A stretch of DNA of 64,000 nt, taken from Pseudomonas benzenivorans. GTDB lineage: Bacteria > Pseudomonadota > Gammaproteobacteria > Pseudomonadales > Pseudomonadaceae. Of this stretch, positions 26,099-41,270 are shown piece after piece. The stretch is taken from NCBI RefSeq assembly GCF_024397895.1, contig NZ_CP073346.1, forward strand, positions 1,922,001-1,986,000, read 5' to 3'. The notes below the pieces were generated by a model that saw nothing but the letters and a program-made list of their open reading frames with translations, was not told the origin of the DNA and made no database searches. The position numbers and the translations under genes were made by a program. The stretch's first letter is position 1. Every line of letters starts with the position of its first letter.

Positions 26099-26109
26099 AA
26101 ATTTCAAAA

Positions 26110-26137
26110 AACCGAGCCAATGGCTCGGTTTTTTTAT
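26110..26137 (+). terminator. Intrinsic terminator of the tRNA-Leu operon
   Basis: AACCGAGCC-AAT-GGCTCGGTT forms a stable stem followed by a T-run on the plus strand, directly after the second tRNA. Confidence 0.92.
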
Positions 26138-26191
26138 GCCTGTATCTAGCCCGCCCTTGGCACGGCGCCACCGAAGTGACGCCGTCGCACC

Positions 26192-28126
26192 TTATACGCG
26201 GAACTGCCCGAGGCTGGCCTTCAACTGCTCGGCCAGACCATCGAGCACTCGCCCGCTCTGGGCGGTCGCCGCAACAGCCTCGGCTGCGCGCTGCGCCTCG
26301 GCGTGAATCACCTCGACCCGCCCGCGCACCGCATTGGCCCCCTCGGCCTGATGGGCCGCCGCCAGGGTCGCGGCGTTGATGGCGCCGTGCACCTCTTCCA
26401 CCGCAGCCTGCACCGCCTGCTGCACCCGGGCGCTTTCGCGCAGCGCCAGCAACCCCTTGTCGGCCTGCTGACCGGCCTGACCAATCACCCCAACCGCCTC
26501 CCGCGCACCCTCCTGCAACGCGCCGATATGGGCCTGAATATCGCCGGTCGATTGCTGGGTCTTGCTTGCCAGGGCGCGCACCTCATCGGCCACCACGGCG
26601 AAGCCGCGACCGCTCTCGCCGGCGCGCGCAGCTTCGATCGCCGCATTCAGCGCCAGCAGGTTGGTCTGCTCGGCGATACCATGAATGACCGTCAACACCA
26701 CCTCGATCTGCTCGCTCTGCCGCGCCAGGCGCTCGATCACGGCCGCGCCGTCGCTGACCCGACCGACCAGTTCGTCGATGGCGCCGCCGACCCGCACGGC
26801 GATCGCCGCATTGTCGTCGGCCGCCTGGCGAATCGCCGCGACACGCTGCAGCGCCTCCTGCATGGCCTGACTCTCCGCTTGCGCCTCGTCCGCCATCTGC
26901 GCCAGAGCCTGCAGGCTGCCGGCCACCTCGTCACGCTGGCGCCCAGCCGCCGCCTCCGCCGCCGCGCTGCGCGCCGCCAAACCACTGATCTCCTTGCCCG
27001 TGCGCACCGCCACCTCGCCCGCCTCGCGCACAATCGGCTGCAACTTGGCGACGAAGCGATTGACCACCGCGGCCATTTCGCCGATCTCGTCGCGACTGTC
27101 CAGCTCGACTCGCCGAGTCAGGTCCCCTTCGCCCGCCGCCCAATCGTTCAGCACGCCGATCAGGGTATGCAGCTTGCTGACCACCCTGCGCCCCAGAACC
27201 AGCGCCAACACCAGGAGAATGCCCAGACCGACAAGGACCAACCCCAGGCTGATATTCCAGCGCAGCTCGGCGGCGGCTGACTCGATCGCCTGGCGACTGT
27301 TCTGACTCATGCTCTCCGCTGCCTGCTGCGCACTACCCAGGCGCGCCGCCAGCGCCGAACCGCTGTCGGCTGCGGCCTGACTCAGGCCTGCGGACACCAG
27401 CTGGCCACTGCTGCCAATGAGCGCCGCGAAGCGCTGATCCAGGGCCGTCAGCTCCTGCTCGACCTCGACGGTCGAGACGCCGAGCAACACCTTGCCGATC
27501 GCCTCGCCCATGGGGCTGATGGCCGCCTCGGTGACATACACACCGGGGTCACTGGCCGCGGCATTCAGCAGCTTCTCCTGAGCGCCGCGCCCCTGGCCCT
27601 TGGCGATCAACGCCTTGACCCGCGGATCCTGGCGGTTCACATGGCGCGTCAGGCGCTCACCCCGGGCATCGACATACACCGCGAACAACACTCCGGGATT
27701 GCGATGAGCCATGCGGGCCAGCTCGGTCAGCGCCGGCACGTCGTTGTCCCAGATAGCCTTCGGCGACACCGCAGCCAACAGCTGCGCCTGGTCATCGGCC
27801 GACTGCCGAAGGTTCCTTCCCAGCGCCTCGCGCACCTGTGCCTGCTCGGCGCTCAAGCGCTGCTTCAGGCCATCGGTGAGATTGCCCTGCAAGCGCACGG
27901 ACACACCCTCCAGACCACCTCGAACCTCCTGCCCGGCCGCCTCGAGGTCGGCCGACAGGCGCTGGGTATCAGCCCCCAACCGCCGGCCAAGATCGTCCAC
28001 CAGCGCCGTCACCGTGGTCCGGGTAAGCACCACCGCGACCATCACCTGCACCAGCAAGGCGACCCCCAGGGCCAAAAATACCGGGCGCAGCAGACGACTG
28101 CGCAACAACAAGACGATGGCGGACAC
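26192..28126 (-). CDS. Methyl-accepting chemotaxis protein
   Basis: 644 residues. The GTG at 28126 is chosen because AGAGGAG lies 8 bases upstream and the N-terminus then starts directly with a membrane helix. Domain order: TM1 (about 12-35, [20 protein letters not shown]), a periplasmic sensor of about 250 residues with a Cache-like part ([12 protein letters not shown]), TM2 (about 285-310), HAMP (about 310-365) and a signalling domain with the hairpin tip [20 protein letters not shown]. The segment [20 protein letters not shown] is invariant in chemoreceptors. No C-terminal CheR pentapeptide is present. The ligand is unknown. It lies between the tRNA genes and purA and appears to be monocistronic. 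Confidence 0.94.
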   Translation of the reverse strand: MSAIVLLLRSRLLRPVFLALGVALLVQVMVAVVLTRTTVTALVDDLGRRLGADTQRLSADLEAAGQEVRGGLEGVSVRLQGNLTDGLKQRLSAEQAQVREALGRNLRQSADDQAQLLAAVSPKAIWDNDVPALTELARMAHRNPGVLFAVYVDARGERLTRHVNRQDPRVKALIAKGQGRGAQEKLLNAAASDPGVYVTEAAISPMGEAIGKVLLGVSTVEVEQELTALDQRFAALIGSSGQLVSAGLSQAAADSGSALAARLGSAQQAAESMSQNSRQAIESAAAELRWNISLGLVLVGLGILLVLALVLGRRVVSKLHTLIGVLNDWAAGEGDLTRRVELDSRDEIGEMAAVVNRFVAKLQPIVREAGEVAVRTGKEISGLAARSAAAEAAAGRQRDEVAGSLQALAQMADEAQAESQAMQEALQRVAAIRQAADDNAAIAVRVGGAIDELVGRVSDGAAVIERLARQSEQIEVVLTVIHGIAEQTNLLALNAAIEAARAGESGRGFAVVADEVRALASKTQQSTGDIQAHIGALQEGAREAVGVIGQAGQQADKGLLALRESARVQQAVQAAVEEVHGAINAATLAAAHQAEGANAVRGRVEVIHAEAQRAAEAVAATAQSGRVLDGLAEQLKASLGQFRV

Positions 28127-28267
28127 GGGCAGAACTCCTCTAAAGCCGTACAGGCTATAACGGCTGCTGGCGGGAAATATTGAGAGCGGATGGAGCCTCA
28201 ACAAAGCGCCTCGCAGAAACGACAAAGGGCCGCACGAAGCGACCCTTTGCAATAGCGGCGTGCGCGA

Positions 28268-29617
<1,350 letters not shown>

Positions 29618-30805
29618 TCAGGGCGCCAGCGGCGCCACCTGCCAACGGCCATCGCGCAGCAGCAGCTGACGATCACAGCCGGCCTCATGCGCATCGGTCA
29701 ATTCCTGGCCTGGCAAGGCTTGCACCACGCGCGCACCTTCGCCGCGCAGGCGCCGTATTGCCTGCCACAGGTATACATCATGGTTATCCGGGGCCCAGAT
29801 GCCGGCCGGCTGCTCGCCAAGCTGCATCTGCCCCAGACTGACCAGGGTCTTCAGATCGGTGGAGAACCCGGTCGCCGGGCGCGCCCGGCCAAAGTCCGCG
29901 CCGATATCGTCGTAGCGACCGCCCTGGGCGATCGACTGACCGACCCCGGGTACGAACGCGGCGAACACCACGCCGGTGTGATAGTGGTATCCGCGCAGCT
30001 CGCCCAGATCGAAGTACAGCGGCAGCTCCGGATAACGCAGGCTCAGCGCATCGGCGATCGCCACCAGCTCGTCCAGCGCAGCATGCACCTCGTCCGGCGC
30101 TTCGACCAGACAGGCCTGCGCCAGGTCCAGCACCTCACGCCCGCCACAGAGTTCGGCCAGCGCGCGCAGCATCTTGCCCAGCGGCGCCGGCAGCGACGCG
30201 GTCAGCGCGGCAATTTCATCCACGGCCTTGCGCTGCAGGGCGTCGAAAAGCTGCTGCTCGACCTCGCCGGACAGGCCGGCGGCGCGAGCCAGGCCGCGGT
30301 AGATGCCCACATGCCCCAGGTCCATGTGCACGTCCGGCACCACCGCCAGCTCGAGCATGTCCACCAGCAGGCTGATGACCTCGACATCACTGGCCGGACT
30401 GGCGTCGCCGTACAGCTCGGCGCCGAGCTGGATGGGGCTGCGCGAGGTGGTCAGCGCACGGGGCTGAGCATGCAGCACACTGCCGGCGTAGCACAGACGG
30501 CTCGGCCCCTCACGGCGCAGGGTGTGGGCATCGATGCGCGCCACCTGCGGAGTGATGTCGGCGCGAAACCCCATCTGCCGGCCCGACAGCGGGTCGGTTA
30601 CCTTGAAGGTGCGCAAGTCCAGATCCTGGCCGGCGCCGGTGAGCAGCGACTCCAGGTACTCGATATGCGGCGTCACCACGAATTCATAGCCCCAGCGCTG
30701 GAACAGGTCCAGCACCTGACGGCGCGCCACTTCGATGCGCGCCGCTTCCGGCGGCAGTACTTCTTCGATGCCATCTGGCAGTAGCCAGCGGTCTACCGTT
30801 GCCAT
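29618..30805 (-). CDS. hisZ: ATP phosphoribosyltransferase regulatory subunit HisZ
   Basis: 395 residues from the ATG at 30805. The fold is that of a class II aminoacyl-tRNA synthetase related to HisRS but lacking the anticodon domain: [20 protein letters not shown] at the N-terminus, [20 protein letters not shown] and [13 protein letters not shown] (motif 2 region), and [20 protein letters not shown]. HisZ has no tRNA-charging activity and forms the hetero-octamer with the short HisG that catalyses the first step of histidine synthesis. Its presence implies a short-form hisG elsewhere. It sits between yjeT and purA. Confidence 0.94.
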   Translation of the reverse strand: MATVDRWLLPDGIEEVLPPEAARIEVARRQVLDLFQRWGYEFVVTPHIEYLESLLTGAGQDLDLRTFKVTDPLSGRQMGFRADITPQVARIDAHTLRREGPSRLCYAGSVLHAQPRALTTSRSPIQLGAELYGDASPASDVEVISLLVDMLELAVVPDVHMDLGHVGIYRGLARAAGLSGEVEQQLFDALQRKAVDEIAALTASLPAPLGKMLRALAELCGGREVLDLAQACLVEAPDEVHAALDELVAIADALSLRYPELPLYFDLGELRGYHYHTGVVFAAFVPGVGQSIAQGGRYDDIGADFGRARPATGFSTDLKTLVSLGQMQLGEQPAGIWAPDNHDVYLWQAIRRLRGEGARVVQALPGQELTDAHEAGCDRQLLLRDGRWQVAPLAP

Positions 30806-30842
30806 TTCGCCATTCCCCTCTTGATCCGGGCGGCACAAGCCA

Positions 30843-31028
30843 TCAGTGAAGCAGATAAAGGAGAGCCGTTCCCAGCAGCATGCTGGTCAGCCCCATCAGA
30901 CGCAGTCGTCGATCCGACAGCCGTATCAGCTGCGCGACCGCTCCGCGCCATTGGCGCGGATAGAGGAAGGGCAGGATGCCTTCCAGCACCAGCACGAGAC
31001 AAACTGCGATGCCCAGTTCCTGCCACAT
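30843..31028 (-). CDS. YjeT/DUF2065 small membrane protein
   Basis: 61 residues from the ATG at 31028 (an in-frame GTG at 31037 would add three residues). Two membrane helices are evident: [17 protein letters not shown] near the start and [14 protein letters not shown] at the end, joined by a basic loop ([20 protein letters not shown]). The P-F-L-Y-P-R-Q-W motif matches the DUF2065 consensus. The function is unknown. The position between hflC and hisZ is conserved in gammaproteobacteria. Confidence 0.88.
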   Translation of the reverse strand: MWQELGIAVCLVLVLEGILPFLYPRQWRGAVAQLIRLSDRRLRLMGLTSMLLGTALLYLLH

Positions 31029-31134
31029 GATTCCCACAGACGCAAAAAAGCCGGGATTTTCCCGGCTGCCGCATCATACCACGTTTTGCGCGATGGTCAC
31101 CCCGACGACCGCCTCGCGGCCGCCGGGATTTGCC

Positions 31135-32004
31135 TCAGGGCTTGGACTTCTCCAGGTAGCGGAAGAAGTCGCTCTTCGGATCCAGCACCAACACGTCGCT
31201 CTTGTCCGCGAAGCTTTCGCGGTAGGCCCGCAAGCTGCGATAGAAGGAGTAGAACTCCTGGTCCTGGCCATAGGCCCCGGCATAGATGGACGCCGCCTGG
31301 GCGTCGCCATCACCGCGCAGCTCTTCGGCCTCACGGTAGGCCTCGGCCAGCAGCACCCGACGCTGACGATCGGCATCGGCGCGAATCCCTTCGGCCAGCT
31401 CCTTACCCTTGGCGCGATGCTCGCGAGCCTCACGCTCACGCTCGGAGCTCATGCGATCGAACACGCTGCGGTTGACCTCTTTCGGCAGGTCGATGGTCTT
31501 GACCCGGACGTCGACCACCTCGATACCCAGCTCGTTCTGCGCGGCCCGGTTCAAGGACGCCGTCACGTCGGCCATCAGCGCATCACGCTCGCCGGACACC
31601 GACTCGTGCAGGGTACGTTTACCGAACTGGTCACGCAGCGATGCCTCCAGTCGACGCGCCAGACGCTCGTCGGCGATCTGCTTCATCCCCGAGGTGGCGG
31701 TGTAGTAGGCCTCGGCGTCGAGCACCCGCCACTTGGCGAAGGCATCGACCATCAGCGCTTTCTTTTCCAGGGTCAGGAAGCGCGAGCTGCTGGAATCCAG
31801 CGTCAGCAGACGGCCATCGAACTTGCGCACCTGATTGACGTACGGAATCTTCACATGCAGGCCCGGCTTCACGTCCGGCTCGACGATCCGGCCGAACTGC
31901 AACAGCACCGCACGCTCGGTTTGCGCAACGATATAGAAACTGTTCCAGGCGACGATCGCCAGCACCACGCCGACAATCAGGGCGATCAGCGATTTATTGC
32001 TCAT
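31135..32004 (-). CDS. hflC: HflC, subunit of the FtsH-modulating HflKC complex
   Basis: 289 residues. One N-terminal membrane helix (residues 4-23, LIALIVGVVLAIVAWNSFYI) precedes an SPFH/band-7 domain with RAVLLQFGRIVEPDVKPGLH and IPYVNQVRKFDGRLLTLDS, then a coiled coil (EREREAREHRAKGKELAEGI). With HflK it forms a large periplasmic cage around the FtsH protease. The start codon overlaps the hflK stop, so the two subunits are co-translated. It is followed by yjeT, hisZ and purA. Confidence 0.96.
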   Translation of the reverse strand: MSNKSLIALIVGVVLAIVAWNSFYIVAQTERAVLLQFGRIVEPDVKPGLHVKIPYVNQVRKFDGRLLTLDSSSSRFLTLEKKALMVDAFAKWRVLDAEAYYTATSGMKQIADERLARRLEASLRDQFGKRTLHESVSGERDALMADVTASLNRAAQNELGIEVVDVRVKTIDLPKEVNRSVFDRMSSEREREAREHRAKGKELAEGIRADADRQRRVLLAEAYREAEELRGDGDAQAASIYAGAYGQDQEFYSFYRSLRAYRESFADKSDVLVLDPKSDFFRYLEKSKP

Positions 32005-33161
32005 CAGCGACTCTCCCTCGTGCGCAGCTCAGGCTGACGCTGACCACTGCTGCTCATGCGCGCCCCCAGATCACCCGCACCGGCGCCCGAGATGGGGCTC
32101 GGCTGGGCACTGCTGCGGCCATCGATCATCTTGTCCAGCGGCAGGTAGAGCAGGTTGTTCTGCCCCTGGTCGCCCGTGACCAGCACCTTGCTGGTATTGC
32201 CCATCAGCTCCTGCATGGTGTCCAGATACAGGCGCTCGCGCGTCACCTCTGGCGCCTTGCGATACTCGGCGACCAGTTTGCTGAAGCGATCCGCCTCACC
32301 CTGGGCGCGGGAGATCACCTCGTCGCGGTAACCGCTGGCATCCTCGATCATCCGCTGAGCCTGACCACGAGCCTCGGGGACCACGCCATTGGCGTAGGTT
32401 TCAGCGAGGTTCTTCTCGCGCTGCTCGTCCTCACGCGCGCGGATCACGTCATCGAACGCTTCCTGCACTTCGCGCGGCGCCGCGGCACTCTGCACGTTGA
32501 CCTGGGTCACCAGGATGCCGGTGCGGTAGGTATCGAGGAAACGCTGCAAGCGCTCCTTGACCTCGCTGGCCAGCAGCTCACGACCCTCGGTCAGCACCTG
32601 GTCCATCTCGGTGGAGCCGACCACGTGACGCACCGCGCTGTCGGTCGCATGCTGCAGACTGACCTCGGGCTGATCGACGTTGAGCACGAAGTCCTGCAGG
32701 CTGCTGATCTTGTACTGCACGGTCAGCGGCACTTCGATGATGTTCTCGTCCTCGGTGAGCATCTGCCCCTGCTTGCTGTATGCACGCTCGCGGGTGACGT
32801 TCTCCTGGAACTTGCGATCGATCGGCGGGAAGTAGATGTTCAGGCCCGGGCCGACGGTCTCGTAGTACTTGCCGAAGCGCAGCACCACCGCCTGCTCCTG
32901 CTCGTCGACCACATAGATCGCGCTGTACAGCCAGACCAGCGCCAGCAGGCCGAGACCCACGAACAGCAGGCCGAAGCCGCCACTCTTGCCGGCGCCATCA
33001 TCGCTGCCACGTTTCTTACCACCACCGAACAGCCCGTTGAGGCTTTCCTGCAGCTTGCGGAAGGCCTCGTCGAGATCCGGCGGCCCCTTGCGATCGCCGC
33101 CACGGCGCCCACCCCAAGGATCCTGATTGTTCGAGTTGCCACCCGGCTCATTCCAAGCCAT
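32004..33161 (-). CDS. hflK: HflK, subunit of the FtsH-modulating HflKC complex
   Basis: 385 residues from the ATG at 33161 (GGAGAG upstream). The Gly/Asn/Asp-rich cytosolic N-terminus (WNEPGGNSNNQDPWGGRRGG) leads to one membrane helix near residue 75 ([20 protein letters not shown]) and an SPFH domain (EQAVVLRFGKYYETVGPGLN, then IYFPPIDRKFQENV). A long coiled coil precedes a polar C-terminus. The partner hflC overlaps it at 32004 by one base. It lies downstream of hflX and hfq on the same strand. Confidence 0.96.
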   Translation of the reverse strand: MAWNEPGGNSNNQDPWGGRRGGDRKGPPDLDEAFRKLQESLNGLFGGGKKRGSDDGAGKSGGFGLLFVGLGLLALVWLYSAIYVVDEQEQAVVLRFGKYYETVGPGLNIYFPPIDRKFQENVTRERAYSKQGQMLTEDENIIEVPLTVQYKISSLQDFVLNVDQPEVSLQHATDSAVRHVVGSTEMDQVLTEGRELLASEVKERLQRFLDTYRTGILVTQVNVQSAAAPREVQEAFDDVIRAREDEQREKNLAETYANGVVPEARGQAQRMIEDASGYRDEVISRAQGEADRFSKLVAEYRKAPEVTRERLYLDTMQELMGNTSKVLVTGDQGQNNLLYLPLDKMIDGRSSAQPSPISGAGAGDLGARMSSSGQRQPELRTRESR

Positions 33162-33258
33162 AGCGCTCTCCATACTGATAAAGCAAAGACGCGCCCACGG
33201 CGCGCCAGCCCATGCTACCGAATGCCCACCACCAGCGGCAAAGCCACTGCAGCAGGCT

Positions 33259-34560
33259 TTATTGCAAAGTGTGTTGCTCGAGAAATTCCAACGGCTGCAA
33301 CCCTTCGCGACTGACCAGCCGATTCAGCTCGACGCGCGGCAAGCGCACCGCCAGCAAACTGCTGCCATCTTCGGCGTGCCCCTCGCTCTGCACCGCCCCC
33401 AGCGCGAAGAACTGAGCGCGCAAACGCCCCAGGCGCTGAGGCAGGCAGAGGGTGCCGACAAACAGATCATTGCCTAACAGCTCGGCGACCGCCTGCTCCA
33501 GCAGCGGCAAGCCACGGCCGTCGCGCGCAGACAACCAGACACGCTGCGGTCGCCCATCTGCATCGCGCTGGATCTGCGGCTCGACGCCTTCGAGCAGATC
33601 CAGCTTGTTGTACACCTCCAGCATAGGCAGTTCCTGGGCGCCAATCTCGCCCAGCACCGCAACGACCTGCTCGATCTGCGCCATGCGCTCGGGCTCATGG
33701 GCGTCGATCACGTGCAGCAGCAGGTCAGAGTTACTCGACTCCTCCAGGGTTGCCCGGAATGCCTCGACCAGCTTGTGCGGCAGGTGACGGATGAAGCCCA
33801 CGGTGTCGGCCAGCACGATCGGCCCCAGGTCATCCAGCTCCAGGCGACGCAGGGTCGGATCGAGGGTGGCGAACAGCTGGTCGGCAGCATAGACCTGCGA
33901 AGTGGTCAGGGCGTTGAACAGCGTGGACTTGCCGGCGTTGGTGTAACCGACCAGCGAGACCGAAGGGATGTCCGCGCGCTTGCGCCCGCGCCGTGCCTGT
34001 TCGCGCTGACTGCGCACCTTGTCCAGCTTCTGCTTGATCTGACGGATGCGCACCCGCAACAGCCGGCGGTCGGTCTCCAGCTGGGTTTCACCCGGTCCAC
34101 GCAGGCCGATACCGCCTTTCTGCCGTTCCAGGTGGGTCCAGCCGCGCACCAGACGGGTGCTCATGTGGTCCAGCTGGGCCAGTTCGACCTGCAGCTTGCC
34201 CTCATGGGTGCGCGCGCGCTGAGCGAAGATATCGAGGATCAGCCCGGTGCGGTCGAGCACGCGACACTCGAAGACGCGCTCGAGGTTGCGCTCCTGACTG
34301 GGCGTAAGGACGTGATTGAAGATCACCAGATCGGCTTCGGCAGCTTTGACCAGGTCGCGCAACTCTTCGACCTTGCCGCTGCCGATCAGGAACTTCGCAG
34401 TCAGCCTGTTACTCGGGACGCTGAGAAAAGCTACGGTCTCAGCGCCGGCCGAGAGGGCCAGCTCCTGAAACTCTTGCGGATCTTCGCGCGCCTCGGAGTC
34501 TTGGCCTTCCAGATGAACCAGTATGGCCCGTTCACCACCTTCATGGCGCTCGAAGAACAA
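33259..34560 (-). CDS. hflX: GTPase HflX
   Basis: 433 residues. The N-terminal HflX domain includes SNRLTAKFLIGSGKVEELRD and VIFNHVLTPSQERNLERVF. The glycine-rich linker is KGGIGLRGPGETQLETDRRL. The GTPase domain has G1 LVGYTNAGKSTLFNALTTSQ, G3 ADTVGFIRHLPHKLVEAFRA and G4 VYNKLD. HflX binds the 50S subunit and splits stalled ribosomes, especially in heat stress. It is encoded just downstream of hfq and upstream of hflK, the conserved miaA-hfq-hflX-hflK-hflC order. The C-terminal domain appears complete. Confidence 0.97.
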   Translation of the reverse strand: MFFERHEGGERAILVHLEGQDSEAREDPQEFQELALSAGAETVAFLSVPSNRLTAKFLIGSGKVEELRDLVKAAEADLVIFNHVLTPSQERNLERVFECRVLDRTGLILDIFAQRARTHEGKLQVELAQLDHMSTRLVRGWTHLERQKGGIGLRGPGETQLETDRRLLRVRIRQIKQKLDKVRSQREQARRGRKRADIPSVSLVGYTNAGKSTLFNALTTSQVYAADQLFATLDPTLRRLELDDLGPIVLADTVGFIRHLPHKLVEAFRATLEESSNSDLLLHVIDAHEPERMAQIEQVVAVLGEIGAQELPMLEVYNKLDLLEGVEPQIQRDADGRPQRVWLSARDGRGLPLLEQAVAELLGNDLFVGTLCLPQRLGRLRAQFFALGAVQSEGHAEDGSSLLAVRLPRVELNRLVSREGLQPLEFLEQHTLQ

Positions 34561-34574
34561 TGCAGCCCCCTACT

Positions 34575-35910
<1,336 letters not shown>

Positions 35911-35940
35911 GGTCAGACCTTCTTCGTGTGCGGCGGCCAA

Positions 35941-37814
<1,874 letters not shown>

Positions 37815-37818
<4 letters not shown>

Positions 37819-39245
37819 GGCTGAGCCGCCAGCGCGGTGGCGGGAATCTGCAGGGTCTGACCGACCTTGATCACGTCGGAGCGCAGGGCATTGGCGCTGC
37901 GCAGCGCGCCGAGGCTGATCTGATAGCGCTGGGCAATCAGCGCCAGGCTCTCGCCGGAGCTGACCACATGCTCGCGGGGTCCCGGGGCAATCTTGCCGTT
38001 GTCACGCAGCCAGGCCAGGTAGGTGCCGGGCGGCGGGTTCTGCTGGAAGAACTGGCGCACCCCGGAGAGGATCGAGCGCGACATCGCCTGCTGATAGCTC
38101 AAGGTGGCCAGCTTGCGCGCCTCGCCGGGGTTGGAGATGAACCCAGTCTCAACCAGGATCGACGGAATATCCGGCGACTTGAGCACCATGAAGCCGGCCT
38201 GCTCGACCCGCCGCTTGTGCAGATGAGTGATCTGCCCCATGTTGCTCAGCACCTTCTGCCCGACGTTCAGGCTCGACGACAGCGAGGCGGTCATCGACAA
38301 ATCCAGCAGCACGCCGGCGAGCATCTTGTCCTTGTCGTCGAGGCTGACGTTGCCGGCACCGCCGATCAGGTCCGACTGGTTCTCCGAGTCGGCCAACCAA
38401 CGCGCCGTCTCCGAGGTGGCGCCACGGTCCGACAGGGCATACACCGAGGCGCCGGAAGCCGAGGCCCGCGGCGCCGCGTCGGCATGAATGGAGACGAACA
38501 GGTCGGCGCCCTTCTTGCGGGCGATCTCGGTGCGCTTGCGCAGCGGGATGAAGTAGTCGCCGGTGCGCACCAGCTCGGCGCGAAAGCCCTTCTCCGCATT
38601 GATCTGGCGTTGCAGCTCCTTGGCTATCGCCAGGGTCACGTGCTTCTCGTATTGGCCCTTGACCGGCGACAGGGCGCCCGGGTCTTCACCGCCGTGACCG
38701 GCGTCGATGGCGATGACGATATCGCGCTTGCCACCGGGCACGGGGATCAGCTTCGGCGGCGCCTGGGTCGGGGTGACCGGCACGGGCGCGGCACTGGCGG
38801 TCGCCGTCGAGGGCCGACTGGGCGCCGCGTCGGCCTGCTGATCGAACAGGTCGACGACCAGACGATGGCCATACTGCTGATTGGGCGCCAGGGTGAAGCT
38901 CTTCGGCGTCACCGCCGCTGCCAGGTCGATCACCACGCGCAACTGGTCGGCGGTGCGTTGCGCCGAGCGCACGCCGGTGATCGGCGTATTGCTCAGGGCC
39001 AGCTGGTCGAACCCGGTGGCCAGCTTGGCGCCCGCGACATCGATGACGATACGATTCGGTGCACTGAGGGTGAACACGCTGTGCTCAACCGGCCCGGACA
39101 GGTCGAAGACCAGGCGGGTATTATCCGGCGCGCGCCACAGCCGCACGCTGCGCACATCCGAAGCGGCAAACACCTCGGCGGCAAACGCCGCCATTACCAC
39201 CCCTACCGCGATGAAACGCGCGCCTATGCGCATAGCCAACCCCAT
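37815..39245 (-). CDS. amiB: N-acetylmuramoyl-L-alanine amidase AmiB
   Basis: 476 residues from the ATG at 39245, or 472 from the ATG at 39233, which has GGGG closer upstream. A signal peptide ([16 protein letters not shown]) directs it to the periplasm. Domains in order: AMIN (about 30-135), a Ala/Pro/Thr-rich linker, Amidase_3 (about 170-390) with zinc-site residues in [39 protein letters not shown] and [19 protein letters not shown], and one LysM (about 428-470). It splits septal peptidoglycan and is normally activated by an EnvC/NlpD-type factor. It lies between tsaE and mutL and overlaps mutL. Confidence 0.96.
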
Positions 39246-39254
39246 CTGTTTTAA

Positions 39255-39722
39255 TCATGCTCCGATGGCCAGGGCGGCACACCAGGCTTCGCCGCGCGCG
39301 CTCAGCGCCTGCAGGCGCAGCGAACGGCCGGCCGCTTGCGGGCTAATGGTAATGTCCAGGTCGGCCTTTGGCAAAATGCCCGCGCCGCGCTGGGGCCACT
39401 CCACCAGACACAAGGCGTCCCCGGCGAAGTAGTCACGAATGCCGAGAAACTCCAGTTCCTCCGGATCGAGCAGACGATACAGGTCGAAGTGAAAGGCCCG
39501 CACCCCGTCAATTTCATAGGGCTCGACCAGGGTAAAGGTCGGACTCTTGACCGCGCCGACATGACCCAGACCGCGGATAATGCCGCGCGCCAGGGTGGTC
39601 TTGCCGGCGCCCAGGTCGCCGTGCAGGTAGATCACCCCCAGCCCCTTGCTGGCCTGGGCGATGGCCGCCCCCAGGGCATACATGGCCGCTTCATCGGCGG
39701 CGTAGCGTTCTAATTCGGACAA
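39255..39722 (-). CDS. tsaE: tRNA threonylcarbamoyladenosine synthesis ATPase TsaE
   Basis: 155 residues starting at a TTG (39722). AGGAG lies 8 bases upstream of it, whereas a GTG six bases earlier would be too close to that site, so TTG is preferred. The start lies inside the end of nnr (13-base overlap). The Walker A motif [20 protein letters not shown], the Thr-rich [11 protein letters not shown] and the [20 protein letters not shown] segment are diagnostic. It drives turnover in the TsaBDE complex that makes t6A at A37 of ANN-decoding tRNAs. The neighbouring order nnr-tsaE-amiB-mutL is conserved. Confidence 0.93.
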   Translation of the reverse strand: MSELERYAADEAAMYALGAAIAQASKGLGVIYLHGDLGAGKTTLARGIIRGLGHVGAVKSPTFTLVEPYEIDGVRAFHFDLYRLLDPEELEFLGIRDYFAGDALCLVEWPQRGAGILPKADLDITISPQAAGRSLRLQALSARGEAWCAALAIGA

Positions 39723-41212
39723 GCGCACTGCTCCTGCATCATCTGACGAATGGCGTCGCACAAATCGCTCGCCGCCAACCCAACCCCCTTGCCGGCCAGC
39801 ACCTCGCCAGCCCGCGCATGCAGCCACACGGCCAGGCTGGCCGCCGCCAGCGGCGCCAGCCCCTGCCCCAGCAAGGCGCCGATCAGGCCGGCCAGCACAT
39901 CGCCCAGGCCGGCGCCGGCCATGACCGGATGACCGCGATCGCACAGGCGCAAGGTCCCGAGCGGGTCGGCGACCAGGGTGCCGGCCCCCTTCAACACGCA
40001 AACCGCCTGGTAGCGCCGCGCCAGCTCCAGCGCCGCCGCCGGGCGATCGGCCTGCACCTCGGCCGCGTCGACGCCGAGCAGGCGCGCCGCCTCGCCCGGG
40101 TGCGGGGTGATCACACTCCCAGCCGGCAGCTGGACCGCGCCGGACGCCAACAGGTTGAGGGCGTCGGCATCCCACACCTGGGGCACGGAGGCCGTGGCCG
40201 CCGCCGCCGACAGCAGACTGCGCCCCCAGGCGCCCTGCCCCAGCCCAGGACCAACCACCCAGACGCTCGCCCCCGCACCCAGCGCCAGCAGCTGATTGGC
40301 CGAGGCCACCGCCACGCTCATCACCTCGGGCAGGCGTGCCTGGGCCGCCGCCAGATGCTCGCCGCGGCTGGCCAGCGACACCAGGCCGGCGCCGCCGCGC
40401 AGGGCGCTCTGCGCCGCCAGCAGGGCCGCGCCGGCGAAACCGCGATCGCCGCCGACCACCAGCACATGGCCAAGCCGGCCTTTGTGCACCGTGCGCGGCC
40501 TGGCGGGCATGCGCGGCAGACTGCCCGGGGCCAGGCGCTGGGCGACCCGGGCCTGGTCATCGACCAGTTGCGGATCGGCCTGCAAATCGTCATGGACCAG
40601 TTCACCGACCCAGTCGGGCGCCACCCCGGTGAACAGACCGATCTTCAGGCCGATCAGGGTCACCGTCAGCTGCGCGCGCACCGCCACCCCCAGCACTTGG
40701 CCGCTGTCGGCACACAGGCCGCTGGGAGTGTCCACCGCCAGCACCGGCAGGTCGGCGGCGTTGAGCTGGCGAATGGCCTGGGCGTAAGGCTCGCGCACGG
40801 CGCCCCGCAGGCCGGTGCCGAGCAGGGCATCGACCACCACCCCCTCGAGCGGTGCGCACTCGCTCCAGGCCTGCAGCGCCACCCCGACGCCAAGCGCCTC
40901 ATCCCGCGCCCGCGCCGCATCGCCCTGCAGCTGTGCCGGGTCGCCAACCGCCAGCACCCGCACGCGCCAGCCGGCGCGCAAGGCCAGGGCGGCAACCAGG
41001 TAGCCATCTCCGGCGTTGTTGCCGCGCCCGGTCAGCACGGTGACCGCGCCGGCGTCCGGCCAGCGCCGGCGCAGGGCCCGCCAGATGGCATGGGCGGCGC
41101 GACTCATCAGCTCGAAGCCCGGGGTACCGGCGGCGATCAGCCGAGCATCGAGCTCGCGCACCTGGGCGGCGCTGTAGAGGGCAAGTGGAAGACTGTCTGG
41201 CGATTGCGGCAT
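39710..41212 (-). CDS. nnr: Bifunctional NAD(P)H-hydrate epimerase/dehydratase
   Basis: 500 residues from the ATG at 41212. The N-terminal epimerase (YjeF_N, about 10-215) shows [20 protein letters not shown] and [20 protein letters not shown]. The C-terminal ADP-dependent dehydratase (about 230-490) shows [50 protein letters not shown] and [20 protein letters not shown]. Together they repair hydrated NADH and NADPH. It diverges from queG across only 58 bases, so their promoters overlap. tsaE begins before its stop. Confidence 0.95.
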   Translation of the reverse strand: MPQSPDSLPLALYSAAQVRELDARLIAAGTPGFELMSRAAHAIWRALRRRWPDAGAVTVLTGRGNNAGDGYLVAALALRAGWRVRVLAVGDPAQLQGDAARARDEALGVGVALQAWSECAPLEGVVVDALLGTGLRGAVREPYAQAIRQLNAADLPVLAVDTPSGLCADSGQVLGVAVRAQLTVTLIGLKIGLFTGVAPDWVGELVHDDLQADPQLVDDQARVAQRLAPGSLPRMPARPRTVHKGRLGHVLVVGGDRGFAGAALLAAQSALRGGAGLVSLASRGEHLAAAQARLPEVMSVAVASANQLLALGAGASVWVVGPGLGQGAWGRSLLSAAAATASVPQVWDADALNLLASGAVQLPAGSVITPHPGEAARLLGVDAAEVQADRPAAALELARRYQAVCVLKGAGTLVADPLGTLRLCDRGHPVMAGAGLGDVLAGLIGALLGQGLAPLAAASLAVWLHARAGEVLAGKGVGLAASDLCDAIRQMMQEQCACPN

Positions 41213-41270
41213 GCGTCGGCTCCGATGTCTGGCAGAATTATACCCACCTCCACTCAGGTTTCCGCTCAGC